Assembly: GCF_002482385.1 (NCBI RefSeq)
Contig: NZ_DLFW01000043.1
Location: 32,467 to 96,466 of the forward strand
Length of the DNA stretch: 64,000 nucleotides
Direction: 5' to 3'
Origin: Dysgonomonas sp. UBA7710
GTDB lineage: Bacteria > Bacteroidota > Bacteroidia > Bacteroidales > Dysgonomonadaceae
Both the position numbers and the translations under genes were made by a program. Under the pieces are notes generated by a model. The model was not told the DNA's origin. It saw only the letters and a program-made list of their open reading frames with translations, and did no database searches. Below, one piece after another: positions 17,141 through 25,977 of this stretch. The stretch's first letter is position 1. Each line of letters begins with the position of its first letter.

Positions 17141-18073
17141 TTAATGTGAATGCATTACTTCCCCTGTAACTTCATAAATGGCTTTTTTCTTCATTATCCC
17201 TATTTTACGGTGACCGGTTTTAAATTTGAGATGGGAAATGTACAAGTCCTGTATCGCTGGATTTTCCCCCAAGCCTTTCAACTGTAGTTCTACTGTGAAT
17301 CCTTCTTCTTCCAAATCATTCTTCCAGTCTTCGGCAATATCATTTTTTGCATGTTCACCAGCCACAAACATAAAAGGAGTCAGCACAACTTTCTTGAGAC
17401 CCGAAGCTTTCAGCTGCGCCAGCATGTCTTCGAAAGCGGGATACCCTTCTATCGTACCTACAAAATGATTTTTATGACCCTTTGCTTTCAGCATATAATC
17501 AAGCATTGCATATTGGGCCGTAGTTGCATCGTATGTTCCATGTCCTACCCAGACATAAGCTATCTTACTGTCAGTATCGTCTGTCAGTATTTCTGTCACC
17601 TTGTCATAATCTTCAGGGGTGTAAAGCAAGGGATTACCTACACGTATATCTTTAAATAAAGACTCCATTTCGTTCACATTCTTCTCCAGTGACTCCATTT
17701 CCACTCCATCGATAATCGTAGATGCCTGTATCAAAACATGAGTATATCCATCTGAATGTAATTGTTTCAATGCCTCTAACGGATTCTGTTTGTTTATGCC
17801 CCGTTCGCCTAAGCGTTTGATAATTATGCGCGAAGTATAAGCTTCACGCAGTTCCACTTCAGGAAATTCTTTCCTCAGTTTATCATTCATTGCATCTATG
17901 GTAAGCTCACGGGTATCGGCATGTGTAGTTCCAAAATGTACCATCAGAATAGCAGCCTTATCCCCCGGCTTCATCGTCTTGAAAAAATCGGAATGCTCAT
18001 AATTTCCACCACCATGAGCAAGAATCGGTAATACTGTAATATATAATAGTATAGTTGCTAAAATATTTTTCAT
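17141..18073 (-). CDS. cbiK: Exported sirohydrochlorin cobaltochelatase
   Basis: A 310-residue CbiK-family class II chelatase inserting cobalt into sirohydrochlorin. It shows AAILMVHFGTTHADTRELT near the N terminus and candidate metal-ligand histidines in YVWVGHGT (H178) and FMFVAGEHAKND (H241). Unusually, residues 1-20 (MKNILATILLYITVLPILAH) are a signal peptide, so the enzyme should work in the periplasm, as reported for CbiK(P) of Desulfovibrio and some Bacteroidetes homologues. An N-terminal His-rich stretch (HGGGNYEHSD) and C-terminal HSH may bind metal. It lies next to a TonB receptor gene, consistent with coupling to outer-membrane import. It is the only recognisable chelatase in the window. 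Confidence 0.9.
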   Translation of the reverse strand: MKNILATILLYITVLPILAHGGGNYEHSDFFKTMKPGDKAAILMVHFGTTHADTRELTIDAMNDKLRKEFPEVELREAYTSRIIIKRLGERGINKQNPLEALKQLHSDGYTHVLIQASTIIDGVEMESLEKNVNEMESLFKDIRVGNPLLYTPEDYDKVTEILTDDTDSKIAYVWVGHGTYDATTAQYAMLDYMLKAKGHKNHFVGTIEGYPAFEDMLAQLKASGLKKVVLTPFMFVAGEHAKNDIAEDWKNDLEEEGFTVELQLKGLGENPAIQDLYISHLKFKTGHRKIGIMKKKAIYEVTGEVMHSH

Positions 18074-18082
18074 ATATCCTAA

Positions 18083-18664
18083 TTATTTACTGAACTTTAA
18101 AGACAAACTCACAGAGAAAACCCGTCCGGGAGACAGTGTAGCGTAATTTGCCCCGAAAGGCTTGTCGTCCACGAAATCAAAAATATTTTCGATACCGAAG
18201 CCCGGTTCGACAACAAATGACGGACTGATAGCCATCATGGCATTATCGAACGTGGGAACATTGATATTCTCCAGTTCCTTTTTGGTAATCATATCCATTG
18301 CCACCGAAGTATTTTTCAGCCGGTTATGTGTACCTGTTCCGGTCACTACTACTTCATTGAGTTTCAGTGGGGATTTCTTCAAGACGAATAAGATATCTCC
18401 CCGAAAAGAAGCAATATCAATCTTATCTCCATTGTAGTCGAGAGCAGAGGCTCTTAATGTGTGTTTTCCTTCGGGTACTCTCTGTAAACTAAACACACCG
18501 TTCTCGTCCGTCGAAGTTCCCAATGTGGTGTATTCGATCCATACACTGGCACCCGCAACAGGTTTCTCATTTTCATCCACGACTTTCCCCTTTAAGGTCA
18601 TTTGGGCAAACGTCATGCTTACAATACAGCACAGGATGGCTGTAACCAATACTTTTTTTCTCAT
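18083..18664 (-). pseudogene. TonB-dependent receptor with large in-frame internal deletion
   Basis: A 193-residue ORF joining the two ends of a receptor. Residues 1-20 are a signal peptide; 22-97 form a carboxypeptidase-like domain (LKGKVVDENEKPVAGASVWI); 100-150 are the plug start (LNEVVVTGTGTHNRLKNTSV, then DNAMMAISPSF). From about residue 155 the chain reads as the last beta strands of a barrel: FGIENIFDFVDDKPFG and LSPGRVFSVSLSLKFSK. About 500-600 residues of plug and barrel are missing but the frame is kept. It is the first gene behind riboswitch 2, the usual place of btuB in Bacteroidetes. No function as a channel is expected. Confidence 0.85.
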
Positions 18665-18726
18665 TAAAATGCGAAGTATAATGTTAGTATTATATTCTTG
18701 GCCCCGAGAATATTTAATTTATGCAT

Positions 18727-19015
18727 ACCAGGCAGGTTTCCTGACTTACTCCATTTTTGAACATCCTTCCCAATCTTCAGTTAACAGTGAGCAGTTAACA
18801 GTTAACAAAAATTATTAACTGATAGCTGATGACTGATGACTGTCAATCAGTGGTTTGAGTATTGTCCAAAAACTGTTTTCAGATTGCATAACTGTTAACT
18901 GATGACTGTTAACTGCTCACTGAAAAGAGCTTACAGTAGCGGGCACTGTTCCGGACTTTAACCGGATTCCCTTTTATGTAAAAAGACGGATGTCTGATTA
19001 CATCACCTTAGCGGC
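18727..19015 (-). promoter_or_regulatory. Cobalamin riboswitch 2 (with enlarged variable arm)
   Basis: Read on the minus strand: AAAAGGGAATCCGGTTAAAG, then TCCGGAACAGTGCCCGCTAC, CTGTAA, a GGGAAGG element, and AAGTCAGGAAACCTGCCTGG near 18731. These are the conserved boxes of the B12 aptamer. It lies directly upstream of the deleted TonB receptor and so controls the cbiK-receptor-PepSY-cbiHC-cbiET-cbiGF operon. The 122-nt insert (18815-18936) matches that in riboswitch 1; here the arms CAGTGAGCAGTTAACAG and CTGTTAACTGCTCACTG are perfectly complementary. Confidence 0.92.
18815..18936 (-). repeat. 122-nt segment shared by both cobalamin riboswitches, copy 2
   Basis: It is the reverse complement of 2607-2728 with two mismatches by eye, and lies at the same place in the aptamer (straight after CTGTAA). 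The aptamer cores on either side differ far more between the two riboswitches. Confidence 0.9.
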
Positions 19016-19017
19016 AG

Positions 19018-19025
19018 CAAAGTTA
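19018..19025 (-). promoter_or_regulatory. -7 box of the cbiK operon
   Basis: TAACTTTG on the minus strand, just upstream of riboswitch 2; same arrangement as 2516-2523 before riboswitch 1. Confidence 0.6.
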
Positions 19026-19119
19026 ATTTTTTAAAATATCAGAAAAAAGTATTTAAGGAAATAATTTGTAAGTATATTATTTTCTATACATCGATACGGG
19101 TTTCATATCCCATATTTTA

Positions 19120-19127
19120 TACTTTTG
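19120..19127 (+). promoter_or_regulatory. -7 box of cbiA
   Basis: TACTTTTG, 19 nt before the cbiA start codon. The short leader has no room for a riboswitch, so cbiA appears not to share the B12 control of its neighbours. Confidence 0.55.
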
Positions 19128-19146
19128 CTGAAGAAAAAGAAGAATC

Positions 19147-20445
19147 ATGACATATACATCCAATTTCCTTATCTCGGCGATAGCTTCCGGCTCCGGTAAA
19201 ACCACAGTTACTTTGGGTTTATTAAGAGCACTCCGGAACAGAGGACTGAACGTACAACCCTTTAAATGCGGGCCGGATTATATAGATACGAAATATCATG
19301 TCCTGGCGGCAGGAAACGAATCTGTCAATCTCGACCTGTTCTTATCGTCAGAAAGCCATATAAAGTATTTGTATAATAAATATTCGTCGGATAAAGATGT
19401 CTGTATCACCGAAGGTGTCATGGGGCTATTCGACGGATACGACCGCATGAATGGAAGCAGCGCGCAAATAGCAGAGAAACTGGATATACCTGTCATATTA
19501 GTCCTGAATGCAAAATCAATGGCCTATTCGGCGGCGGCCCTACTCTATGGCTTCAAGAATTTCTCCGATAAGATAAATATTACAGGCGTCATATTCAATT
19601 TTGTAGCTTCCGAAAGTCACTACAATTTCTTAAAAGATGCCTGCCACGATGTAGGACTTGAACCATTGGGCTATCTGCCTAAGAATACTGATATAGAAAT
19701 ACCATCACGCCATTTGGGATTGAATATCGACGAACAATACCGCTTCGATGACTTCGCGGACAAGGCTGCTGCCCTGATAGAAAAGTATATAGATATAGAT
19801 AAACTCCTGTCCATTACTGCAAGAAGAGAACCGCATATAGGAATAACAAAAGAAATTAATGTGCCCTTACAAGGGTTAAGAATAAGCGTAGCCCGTGATG
19901 CAGCATTCAACTTCATGTATCATGAAAATATCGAATACATGAAAAGGATAGGTATAGTGTCTTATTTCAGCCCGTTATACGACAAGCAGCTACCTGAATC
20001 CGATTTTATTTACCTGCCCGGAGGGTACCCGGAGTTATATCTTAGCGAACTAAGTAATAACCGGACGATGCAGGACAGTATCCGCCATTACGTTGAAGCC
20101 GGAGGTAAAGCACTCGCCGAATGTGGAGGCATGATGTACCTTTCCTCGTCCATATCTGATGAAAACGGTATTGAATACCCGATGGTAAACATTTTCGACC
20201 AAAAAGCCACAATGGAGAATATGAGGCTCAAACTGGGTTACAGGCAATTCGAATATAACGGCGTATTACTCAAAGGACACGAATTCCACTATTCTTCCAT
20301 AAAAAGTGAGCAACAAAGCGTTGTACAACAATACACAGCCAAAGGGCAACCCACAGATACCAAACTGTTGCGTTATAAGAATGTTATCGCAGGCTATACA
20401 CATCTTTACTGGGCCGATACGAATAATCTGATGGATCTATTTTAA
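19147..20445 (+). CDS. cbiA: Cobyrinate a,c-diamide synthase
   Basis: A 432-residue glutamine amidotransferase of the CobB/CbiA family. The N-terminal dethiobiotin-synthetase-like domain carries the P-loop IASGSGKTTVTLGLL (about 11-25) and FKCGPDYIDTKYH. The C-terminal class I amidotransferase domain has the nucleophile in LAECGGMMYLSSS (C326), YLPGGYPELYLSEL, and the His in AGYTHLYWA (H419). It amidates the a and c acetate side chains of cob(II)yrinate, the last corrin step encoded in the window. It is transcribed divergently from riboswitch 2 with its own promoter. Confidence 0.95.
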   Translation: MTYTSNFLISAIASGSGKTTVTLGLLRALRNRGLNVQPFKCGPDYIDTKYHVLAAGNESVNLDLFLSSESHIKYLYNKYSSDKDVCITEGVMGLFDGYDRMNGSSAQIAEKLDIPVILVLNAKSMAYSAAALLYGFKNFSDKINITGVIFNFVASESHYNFLKDACHDVGLEPLGYLPKNTDIEIPSRHLGLNIDEQYRFDDFADKAAALIEKYIDIDKLLSITARREPHIGITKEINVPLQGLRISVARDAAFNFMYHENIEYMKRIGIVSYFSPLYDKQLPESDFIYLPGGYPELYLSELSNNRTMQDSIRHYVEAGGKALAECGGMMYLSSSISDENGIEYPMVNIFDQKATMENMRLKLGYRQFEYNGVLLKGHEFHYSSIKSEQQSVVQQYTAKGQPTDTKLLRYKNVIAGYTHLYWADTNNLMDLF

Positions 20446-20476
20446 AAAAGAGACTCCTATACATCTATTTAGTTAC

Positions 20477-20484
20477 TATATTTG
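20477..20484 (+). promoter_or_regulatory. -7 box of the DUF456 gene
   Basis: TATATTTG, 16 nt upstream of the start codon at 20501. Confidence 0.55.
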
Positions 20485-20500
20485 TAGAAATATATAATGG

Positions 20501-20995
20501 ATGGCTATCGATATCATTCTTACCATAATAGGTGCAATACTCATTATCACGGGTATAGTGGGCTGTATCGTGCCCGTATTACCGGGTATTCCGCTCAGTT
20601 ATGCAGGTATCTTCCTGTTACACCTCACATCGAAGGTTGAATTTTCCACCCGGTTTCTAATCATATGGGCCATTGTTGTCATCATTGTACAAATACTGGA
20701 TTTTTATGTTCCTGTATGGGGTACCCAGAAATTCGGCGGAGGAAAGAAAGGTATTTGGGGTAGTGCAATAGGAATTATCTTCGGTCTGTTCTTTCTTCAA
20801 CCCTTCGGTATCATCCTTTTCCCGTTTCTAGGAGCTTTCATCGGAGAACTGATAGACGGCAAAGAACCGAAACCCGCTCTTAAAGCCGGATTTGGAGCCT
20901 TCATTGGATTTATGGCCGGAACAGTAATGAAACTGGCTGTAGCTTTCATTCTTGCTTTTTACTTTTTTAAAGAGGTAATCGGTATCTTTTTCTGA
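20501..20995 (+). CDS. DUF456 family membrane protein
   Basis: A 164-residue, almost wholly hydrophobic protein with about four to five transmembrane segments. The glycine-rich opening IIGAILIITGIVGCIVPVLPGIPLSYAG and the internal repeats (GAFIGELIDGK, FGAFIGFMAGTVMK) are typical of DUF456 proteins, found as single small genes in many bacteria. The function of the family is not established. It has its own promoter and no operon partners. Confidence 0.85.
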   Translation: MAIDIILTIIGAILIITGIVGCIVPVLPGIPLSYAGIFLLHLTSKVEFSTRFLIIWAIVVIIVQILDFYVPVWGTQKFGGGKKGIWGSAIGIIFGLFFLQPFGIILFPFLGAFIGELIDGKEPKPALKAGFGAFIGFMAGTVMKLAVAFILAFYFFKEVIGIFF

Positions 20996-21033
20996 AGCTT
21001 TTATAGAGTCTGTATAGGTAGCCTTCTCAGGTT

Positions 21034-21068
21034 TTAACATTTGAGACGGTATACTTTTCAAATGTTAA
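21034..21068. promoter_or_regulatory. Inverted repeat upstream of the hexosaminidase gene
   Basis: TTAACATTTGA (21034-21044) and TCAAATGTTAA (21058-21068) are perfect 11-bp arms around a 13-nt loop. There is no T-run on the plus strand. It is either a weak terminator of the DUF456 gene or a binding site 38 nt above the -7 box of the next gene. Confidence 0.4.
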
Positions 21069-21105
21069 TTAACAGTTTTAAAATACAACTAAGCTAAACG
21101 ATGCT

Positions 21106-21113
21106 TATATTTG
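21106..21113 (+). promoter_or_regulatory. -7 box of the GH20 gene
   Basis: TATATTTG, 39 nt upstream of the start codon at 21153. Confidence 0.6.
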
Positions 21114-21152
21114 TATGTATTATAGAGAACCTTTAATTAAAATTAAATCATT

Positions 21153-23558
21153 ATGCTAATGAAAAAACTAGTTCCTTTGTTTTCTCTGACAGCCATGGTA
21201 CTGATAACGTCGTGTAACGGCCCGGAACCAACTGTGGAGAAACCCTACAACCAAGGTATAAACATTACTCCTATCCCGCTAGAACTGACACAAAAGGAGG
21301 ATACTTTTAAACTTTCAAAAAGTATAGTTTTCGTCTCCGGTAATGCAGATATAGATAAGGTCGCTGCTTATTTTTCCGCAAAGATAAAGGCTTCGACAGG
21401 CTACGATATCAAAACAGTAAAAGATAAACCAGCTTCCGGCTATATCGATCTGAGTATCACTCCTGAACTGGATGTCAACGACGAAGGATATACATTAGAC
21501 ATAACTAATCAGGGCATAGACATACAGGCAAAAACACCTCAGGGATTATTCTACGGTATGCAAACGGTTATGCAATTGCTACCGGCCGAAATAGAAAGCC
21601 CTACTCTGGTAAAAAACATAGCTTGGAACATTCCGGCTGTAACCGTAAAAGATGAACCCCGCTTCAAATACCGTGGGTTGCACCTCGATGTATGCCGCCA
21701 TTTTGCCGATGTAGACTTTCTCAAGAAGCAACTGGATGTATTGGCCATGTTCAAAATCAATAAATTCCACTGGCATCTGACAGAAGACCAGGGTTGGCGC
21801 ATCGAAATAAAGAAATACCCTAAACTGACTGAAATGGGAGCCGTTCGCACCGAAGGTGAAGGAAATACCTACGGGCCGTTCTTCTATACACAGGAACAAG
21901 TGAAAGAAGTGGTAGCCTATGCCAAAGAACGATTCATCGAGGTAATACCCGAAATAGAGCTTCCGGGCCATGCTGTGGCGGCACTGCATGCCTATCCGGA
22001 ATTATCATGCACCGGAAAACCAATCGAAGTGCGTAATATCTGGGGTGTTGCAAACGATGTTTTCTGCGCAGGAAACGATTCTGTATTCCAGTTTCTTGAA
22101 GATGTGATTGCCGAAGTAGTTCCTTTGTTTGAGAGTGAATATTTTCATATAGGCGGCGATGAATGCCCGAAAATACGCTGGGAGAAATGCCCTAAGTGCC
22201 AGGCCCGTATCAAGGAACTTGGATTGAAAGGCAATAAAGAACACAGTGCAGAGGAAAAACTTCAAAGCTACTTTGTGCAGCGGATAGAAAAAGTTCTGTT
22301 GAAACACAATAAGAAAATGATAGGTTGGGATGAGATACTCGAAGGTGGACTCGCCCCATCCGCAACTGTAATGAGCTGGCGGGGAGAAGAAGGCGGCATT
22401 GCCTCGGCAAACATGGGGCATGATGTAATTATGACCCCGGGAGCATGGTTGTATGTGGATAAATATCAAGGAGATGCTAATCTTCAGACAGTAACGATAG
22501 GCGGACTTCTGACATTAAAAAAGGTCTACAATTATGAACCAATCCCCGAAATGATAGCTGAAGATAAAAGACACCACATACTTGGAGCTCAAGCGAATAT
22601 GTGGAACGAATATAATTACACCGAACAGGAAATGGAACTCGATATGTATCCGCGCGCTATAGCCCTGTCTGAATTAACATGGTCTGCAAAAGAAAAAAAG
22701 AGTTATCAGGATTTCGAACGACGTATCGATAACCAACGTGTACGTCTCGATATGCACGGTATCGATTACTACATACCTATGCCGGAGGATAAAGGCCCTT
22801 ATACGATAAAATATTGGGGTGACTCTGTCAGTGCGCCATTCTCGTGTAATTTCGTAGCATTTACAGATCAGGCGACACTTGACTTCAAGACAACCGAACC
22901 GGCCAGGATGGTTTATACGACAGACGGCAGTGAACCTACACTAAAATCGGAAGTATTTACAAAACCGTTGACATTCACTGAGAATACGACACTGAAAATA
23001 CGCTCGGTACTGCTTTCCGATAAGATGAGCCCTGTGCGTACTATTACAATAGAGAAACAAACGTTCGCTCCTGCAGTAGAAAAGGAGAAAGATGCTAAAC
23101 CCGGACTAAAAGCAGAGTATTACAAAGGGTATGCAAGAACGGTTGCTGAACTGAATGGTAAAACACCGGTTGAAACCGAACAGATAGCCGCACCTCAGGA
23201 TGCCAAATACAGAGTTAAAAACTATGTGGAAGTGTATGCCGACGATTTCTATTCCCATATCCTGACCGGCTATATAAATATTCCTGAAGACGGAATATAT
23301 TATTTCAATACAGATAGTGAATTATGGATCGACGGTACATACTTAATCTCTAATGAGAAGGATAATAATGGTACTGCCCGCCGTTTCTCCCGCAGTGACA
23401 AATCCATCGCTCTGGCAAAAGGCCCTCATGCTATCAAGATAGTAAGATTGGGAGCAATATTCGGAGGATGGCCTACACAATGGGATCCGGTAATGCTTTC
23501 GATACGCAAAGCCGACCAGCCGGAATTTGTTCTTATGGACGCTTCTTATTTTAAATAA
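21153..23558 (+). CDS. GH20 beta-N-acetylhexosaminidase lipoprotein
   Basis: An 801-residue exo-hexosaminidase. The lipoprotein signal ends at ITSC (about C23); the third residue is also Met and may be the real start. After a GH20b domain (about 35-165) comes the catalytic barrel (about 170-520) with HIGGDECPK, where D336-E337 are the substrate-assisting Asp and acid/base Glu. A chitobiase/hexosaminidase C-terminal domain follows (MVYTTDGSEPTLKSEVF, about 585-640), then a PA14-like domain (about 650-790: GLKAEYYKGYARTV, DGIYYFNTDSELWIDG). It should remove terminal GlcNAc/GalNAc from glycans at the cell surface or in the periplasm. It is monocistronic with a strong terminator. Confidence 0.93.
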   Translation: MLMKKLVPLFSLTAMVLITSCNGPEPTVEKPYNQGINITPIPLELTQKEDTFKLSKSIVFVSGNADIDKVAAYFSAKIKASTGYDIKTVKDKPASGYIDLSITPELDVNDEGYTLDITNQGIDIQAKTPQGLFYGMQTVMQLLPAEIESPTLVKNIAWNIPAVTVKDEPRFKYRGLHLDVCRHFADVDFLKKQLDVLAMFKINKFHWHLTEDQGWRIEIKKYPKLTEMGAVRTEGEGNTYGPFFYTQEQVKEVVAYAKERFIEVIPEIELPGHAVAALHAYPELSCTGKPIEVRNIWGVANDVFCAGNDSVFQFLEDVIAEVVPLFESEYFHIGGDECPKIRWEKCPKCQARIKELGLKGNKEHSAEEKLQSYFVQRIEKVLLKHNKKMIGWDEILEGGLAPSATVMSWRGEEGGIASANMGHDVIMTPGAWLYVDKYQGDANLQTVTIGGLLTLKKVYNYEPIPEMIAEDKRHHILGAQANMWNEYNYTEQEMELDMYPRAIALSELTWSAKEKKSYQDFERRIDNQRVRLDMHGIDYYIPMPEDKGPYTIKYWGDSVSAPFSCNFVAFTDQATLDFKTTEPARMVYTTDGSEPTLKSEVFTKPLTFTENTTLKIRSVLLSDKMSPVRTITIEKQTFAPAVEKEKDAKPGLKAEYYKGYARTVAELNGKTPVETEQIAAPQDAKYRVKNYVEVYADDFYSHILTGYINIPEDGIYYFNTDSELWIDGTYLISNEKDNNGTARRFSRSDKSIALAKGPHAIKIVRLGAIFGGWPTQWDPVMLSIRKADQPEFVLMDASYFK

Positions 23559-23580
23559 AAGCTTTTGGTTAGATTTTTGA

Positions 23581-23617
23581 AAGCCTTTGAAGAAATATTT
23601 CTTCAAAGGCTTTTCTA
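23581..23617 (+). terminator. Terminator of the GH20 gene
   Basis: AAGCCTTTGAAGAAA (23581-23595) and TTTCTTCAAAGGCTT (23598-23612) are perfect 15-bp arms, followed by TTCTATTTT. Confidence 0.8.
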
Positions 23618-23677
23618 TTTTCTTTTAATATTAAAAGTAACCGGCTAAAAAATCATCTAACAGATTTAATCTCAAAC

Positions 23678-25897
23678 TTACCCCATTTTATATTTTATCT
23701 GATCGAATAAGTAAGGAAATATCCTCTCGTCGACACCATGGTTAATGAGAGTACCTCTGTCCGCATCGAAAAGCATCTGAAACAATTCAAAATCATTGTC
23801 CTGATATAATGCCTGCTTATAATATTCGACAGCTTCCTTCTTGTTTCCTATGCATAGTTCCACATGACCGGCATTCAGATAGTCATGTACTGTCGGCTTG
23901 CCCGACAATATCCGGGTATAGTATTTTTGGGCCAGATCATATTTTTTTTGCAGGAAAGCTGTCCATGCAATCGGGCGCTGAGCTTTTGTCCCTTTGCTAT
24001 CGAGCAATTCTACTTTGAAATAAGTATTTAACGCCTGTTCGTAATCATCCAGCTCCAGATAACAATGGCCAATATTCAATTCTATATTTATATTATCGGG
24101 TGTCAGCTTCGCTGCTTTCTTATAATATTCGAGTGATAGTTCAGGTAGTTTCTGCGAACGGTATAATTGGGCGATACGCTTAATTATCCACGAGTCGTTG
24201 GGTTTCAGTAAATCAGCTTGCAGATAGGCATCGAGAGCGCCCTCCAGATCGTTAATCATCTGTCTGCAATAACCAATCTTCTGCCATATATCATCGCTTT
24301 GATTATCTATAGCTATGAGCCTGTTGAAGATATTCAGGGCCTCACCGAAATTGTTTTTATCAAAACAGTACAATGCGATCTTCTTCATATCTTCTATATC
24401 TGAGATAAGCGGAGCTATCGATTTCTTATCATAAAAATTGAGGCTAAGCCTGAATATATCATAGAAACTGTTTCTGTAAGGATTCAATTTGAAAAAGCGG
24501 TACAAATCCTGAATATATTGATTCGACACCACCTCTTCATCAACAGCCGGATTCATTTCTTTAGCTTCCTTTTGAAGCTGTTTTATCTCTTCCGATTCGG
24601 CCCCCATACGTCCGAGCATCATTTCGCGCTGGGTAGCCGGAATTTGCAAAAGACTCAGACAGAATGAATATTTATCGGAATTACACATATGTCCCGAATC
24701 CACAACAGCAGCCTGTAACAGAGCGCTTTTCTTTTCCGCGGGAAATAAGGTGGAAAATTCGGAGTAAGAAGGATCAAATGGTAAAAACCAGTTACCCATA
24801 TCGGAGAAGAAAGAAAAATTCTTTAATCCCGAAAATGTAGAGTGGAATACGTCGGCGCCTTCCATTTGCAGATTGGAATATTCCTGTAGCTTTTTTCCCA
24901 GGCCGGATTCTTCCAGTTCTTTTTGCCATTCGGGATTCTTTTCAGAGAAGTCGGTATCGCCTCCCATCAGTTCATCCATATTGAGTTTCCTTCCTGCCAG
25001 ATTATTAAATTTCATCATCTCGGGAAGTATTTCTTCCTTGATCTTTTTGGTTATCTGTTCTGTTTCACGGGAACGGATCAATTGTATGATAGTCCTTAAT
25101 ACGGCTTTCCGGAACTCCGGCTTTTCGGAGAGTGTATCCAGTTGATTCTGTAATTCGGGATATAACGGCCAGCGTACGTCATACATTTGCATTACTACGA
25201 CTAGTCCCACGATTGCTCTGGCTCTCAGTTGTATATTATCTGAGACCGAGGCCTGCATTAAGACCTGTATTTTGCGGAAATCGAAACGATGAAACAGGCT
25301 CAGAGTGATCGCCGACAAGAACAGGCTTTTTTCGCGTACAGGCAAATCTAAATTATTTATAAATGAAATGTAGTTATTAAAGTCGTTCGCATCGGAGCGC
25401 GGCGAAACGAATACCATGTTGAACATATCGGAAGCTATCCGCTCACGTTTTACGGCCAGTTCACGTTTCTTATTTGTTTTTTCTTCACCGTCTTCGAGTA
25501 AATCAGCCAGTGCTATAGAATCGGCTACATCTTTCAGTTGAGAGGCGTAATCGGTAATTATACCGTCTTTTAGTGTATTGACGCGAAATTTTTCATAAAA
25601 GATATTCGACGATTCTATTTTCAGCAATTCATCGGCCGAATCATCTGTCAGTTCATACAACGAACGTAATAAGTTAAGATACACATTTTCCCGTTCAGGG
25701 TCTTCAACACCTTCGAAGAGATAATGGAGCATAAATTTATAATTTGTCTCCAACTCGCTGAGTGTTTCAGTGATTTTCCAGTCCTGTGTATTTATTGTCA
25801 GTTTCATTAATGACTCAAAGGCATCTTTTAACTGTCTTTTTGACAGGTTTTGAAGAATATCTTTCTTTAATGAAATTATGTCGCGACTATTCATCAT
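23678..25897 (-). CDS. Tetratricopeptide-repeat protein
   Basis: A 739-residue, mostly helical protein without signal peptide. The C-terminal third contains TPR units, for example ALNIFNRLIAIDNQSDDIWQ, then LEGALDAYLQADLLKPNDSW, LSLEYYKKAAKLTPDNINIE and YEQALNTYFKVELLDSKGT (about 520-710). The N-terminal two thirds are helical and charged (REKSLFLSAITLSLFHRFD). TPR arrays bind partner proteins, but no partner or activity can be named. It lies 80 nt downstream of the antiporter gene on the same strand, so the two may be co-transcribed. Confidence 0.8.
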   Translation of the reverse strand: MMNSRDIISLKKDILQNLSKRQLKDAFESLMKLTINTQDWKITETLSELETNYKFMLHYLFEGVEDPERENVYLNLLRSLYELTDDSADELLKIESSNIFYEKFRVNTLKDGIITDYASQLKDVADSIALADLLEDGEEKTNKKRELAVKRERIASDMFNMVFVSPRSDANDFNNYISFINNLDLPVREKSLFLSAITLSLFHRFDFRKIQVLMQASVSDNIQLRARAIVGLVVVMQMYDVRWPLYPELQNQLDTLSEKPEFRKAVLRTIIQLIRSRETEQITKKIKEEILPEMMKFNNLAGRKLNMDELMGGDTDFSEKNPEWQKELEESGLGKKLQEYSNLQMEGADVFHSTFSGLKNFSFFSDMGNWFLPFDPSYSEFSTLFPAEKKSALLQAAVVDSGHMCNSDKYSFCLSLLQIPATQREMMLGRMGAESEEIKQLQKEAKEMNPAVDEEVVSNQYIQDLYRFFKLNPYRNSFYDIFRLSLNFYDKKSIAPLISDIEDMKKIALYCFDKNNFGEALNIFNRLIAIDNQSDDIWQKIGYCRQMINDLEGALDAYLQADLLKPNDSWIIKRIAQLYRSQKLPELSLEYYKKAAKLTPDNINIELNIGHCYLELDDYEQALNTYFKVELLDSKGTKAQRPIAWTAFLQKKYDLAQKYYTRILSGKPTVHDYLNAGHVELCIGNKKEAVEYYKQALYQDNDFELFQMLFDADRGTLINHGVDERIFPYLFDQIKYKMG

Positions 25898-25977
25898 TTT
25901 CTCTTTAAAATAATAAGAAAAAAGTAATAGGCTGATAATTAGAATCTAATACTTATTCCTTTTGTTTTGCATTTCAA

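Noticed and set aside
18083..18664. A complete small carboxypeptidase-regulatory-domain protein
   Set aside because: The last 35 residues are clearly the terminal barrel strands of a TonB receptor and the plug signature starts but breaks off, so a deleted receptor explains it better.
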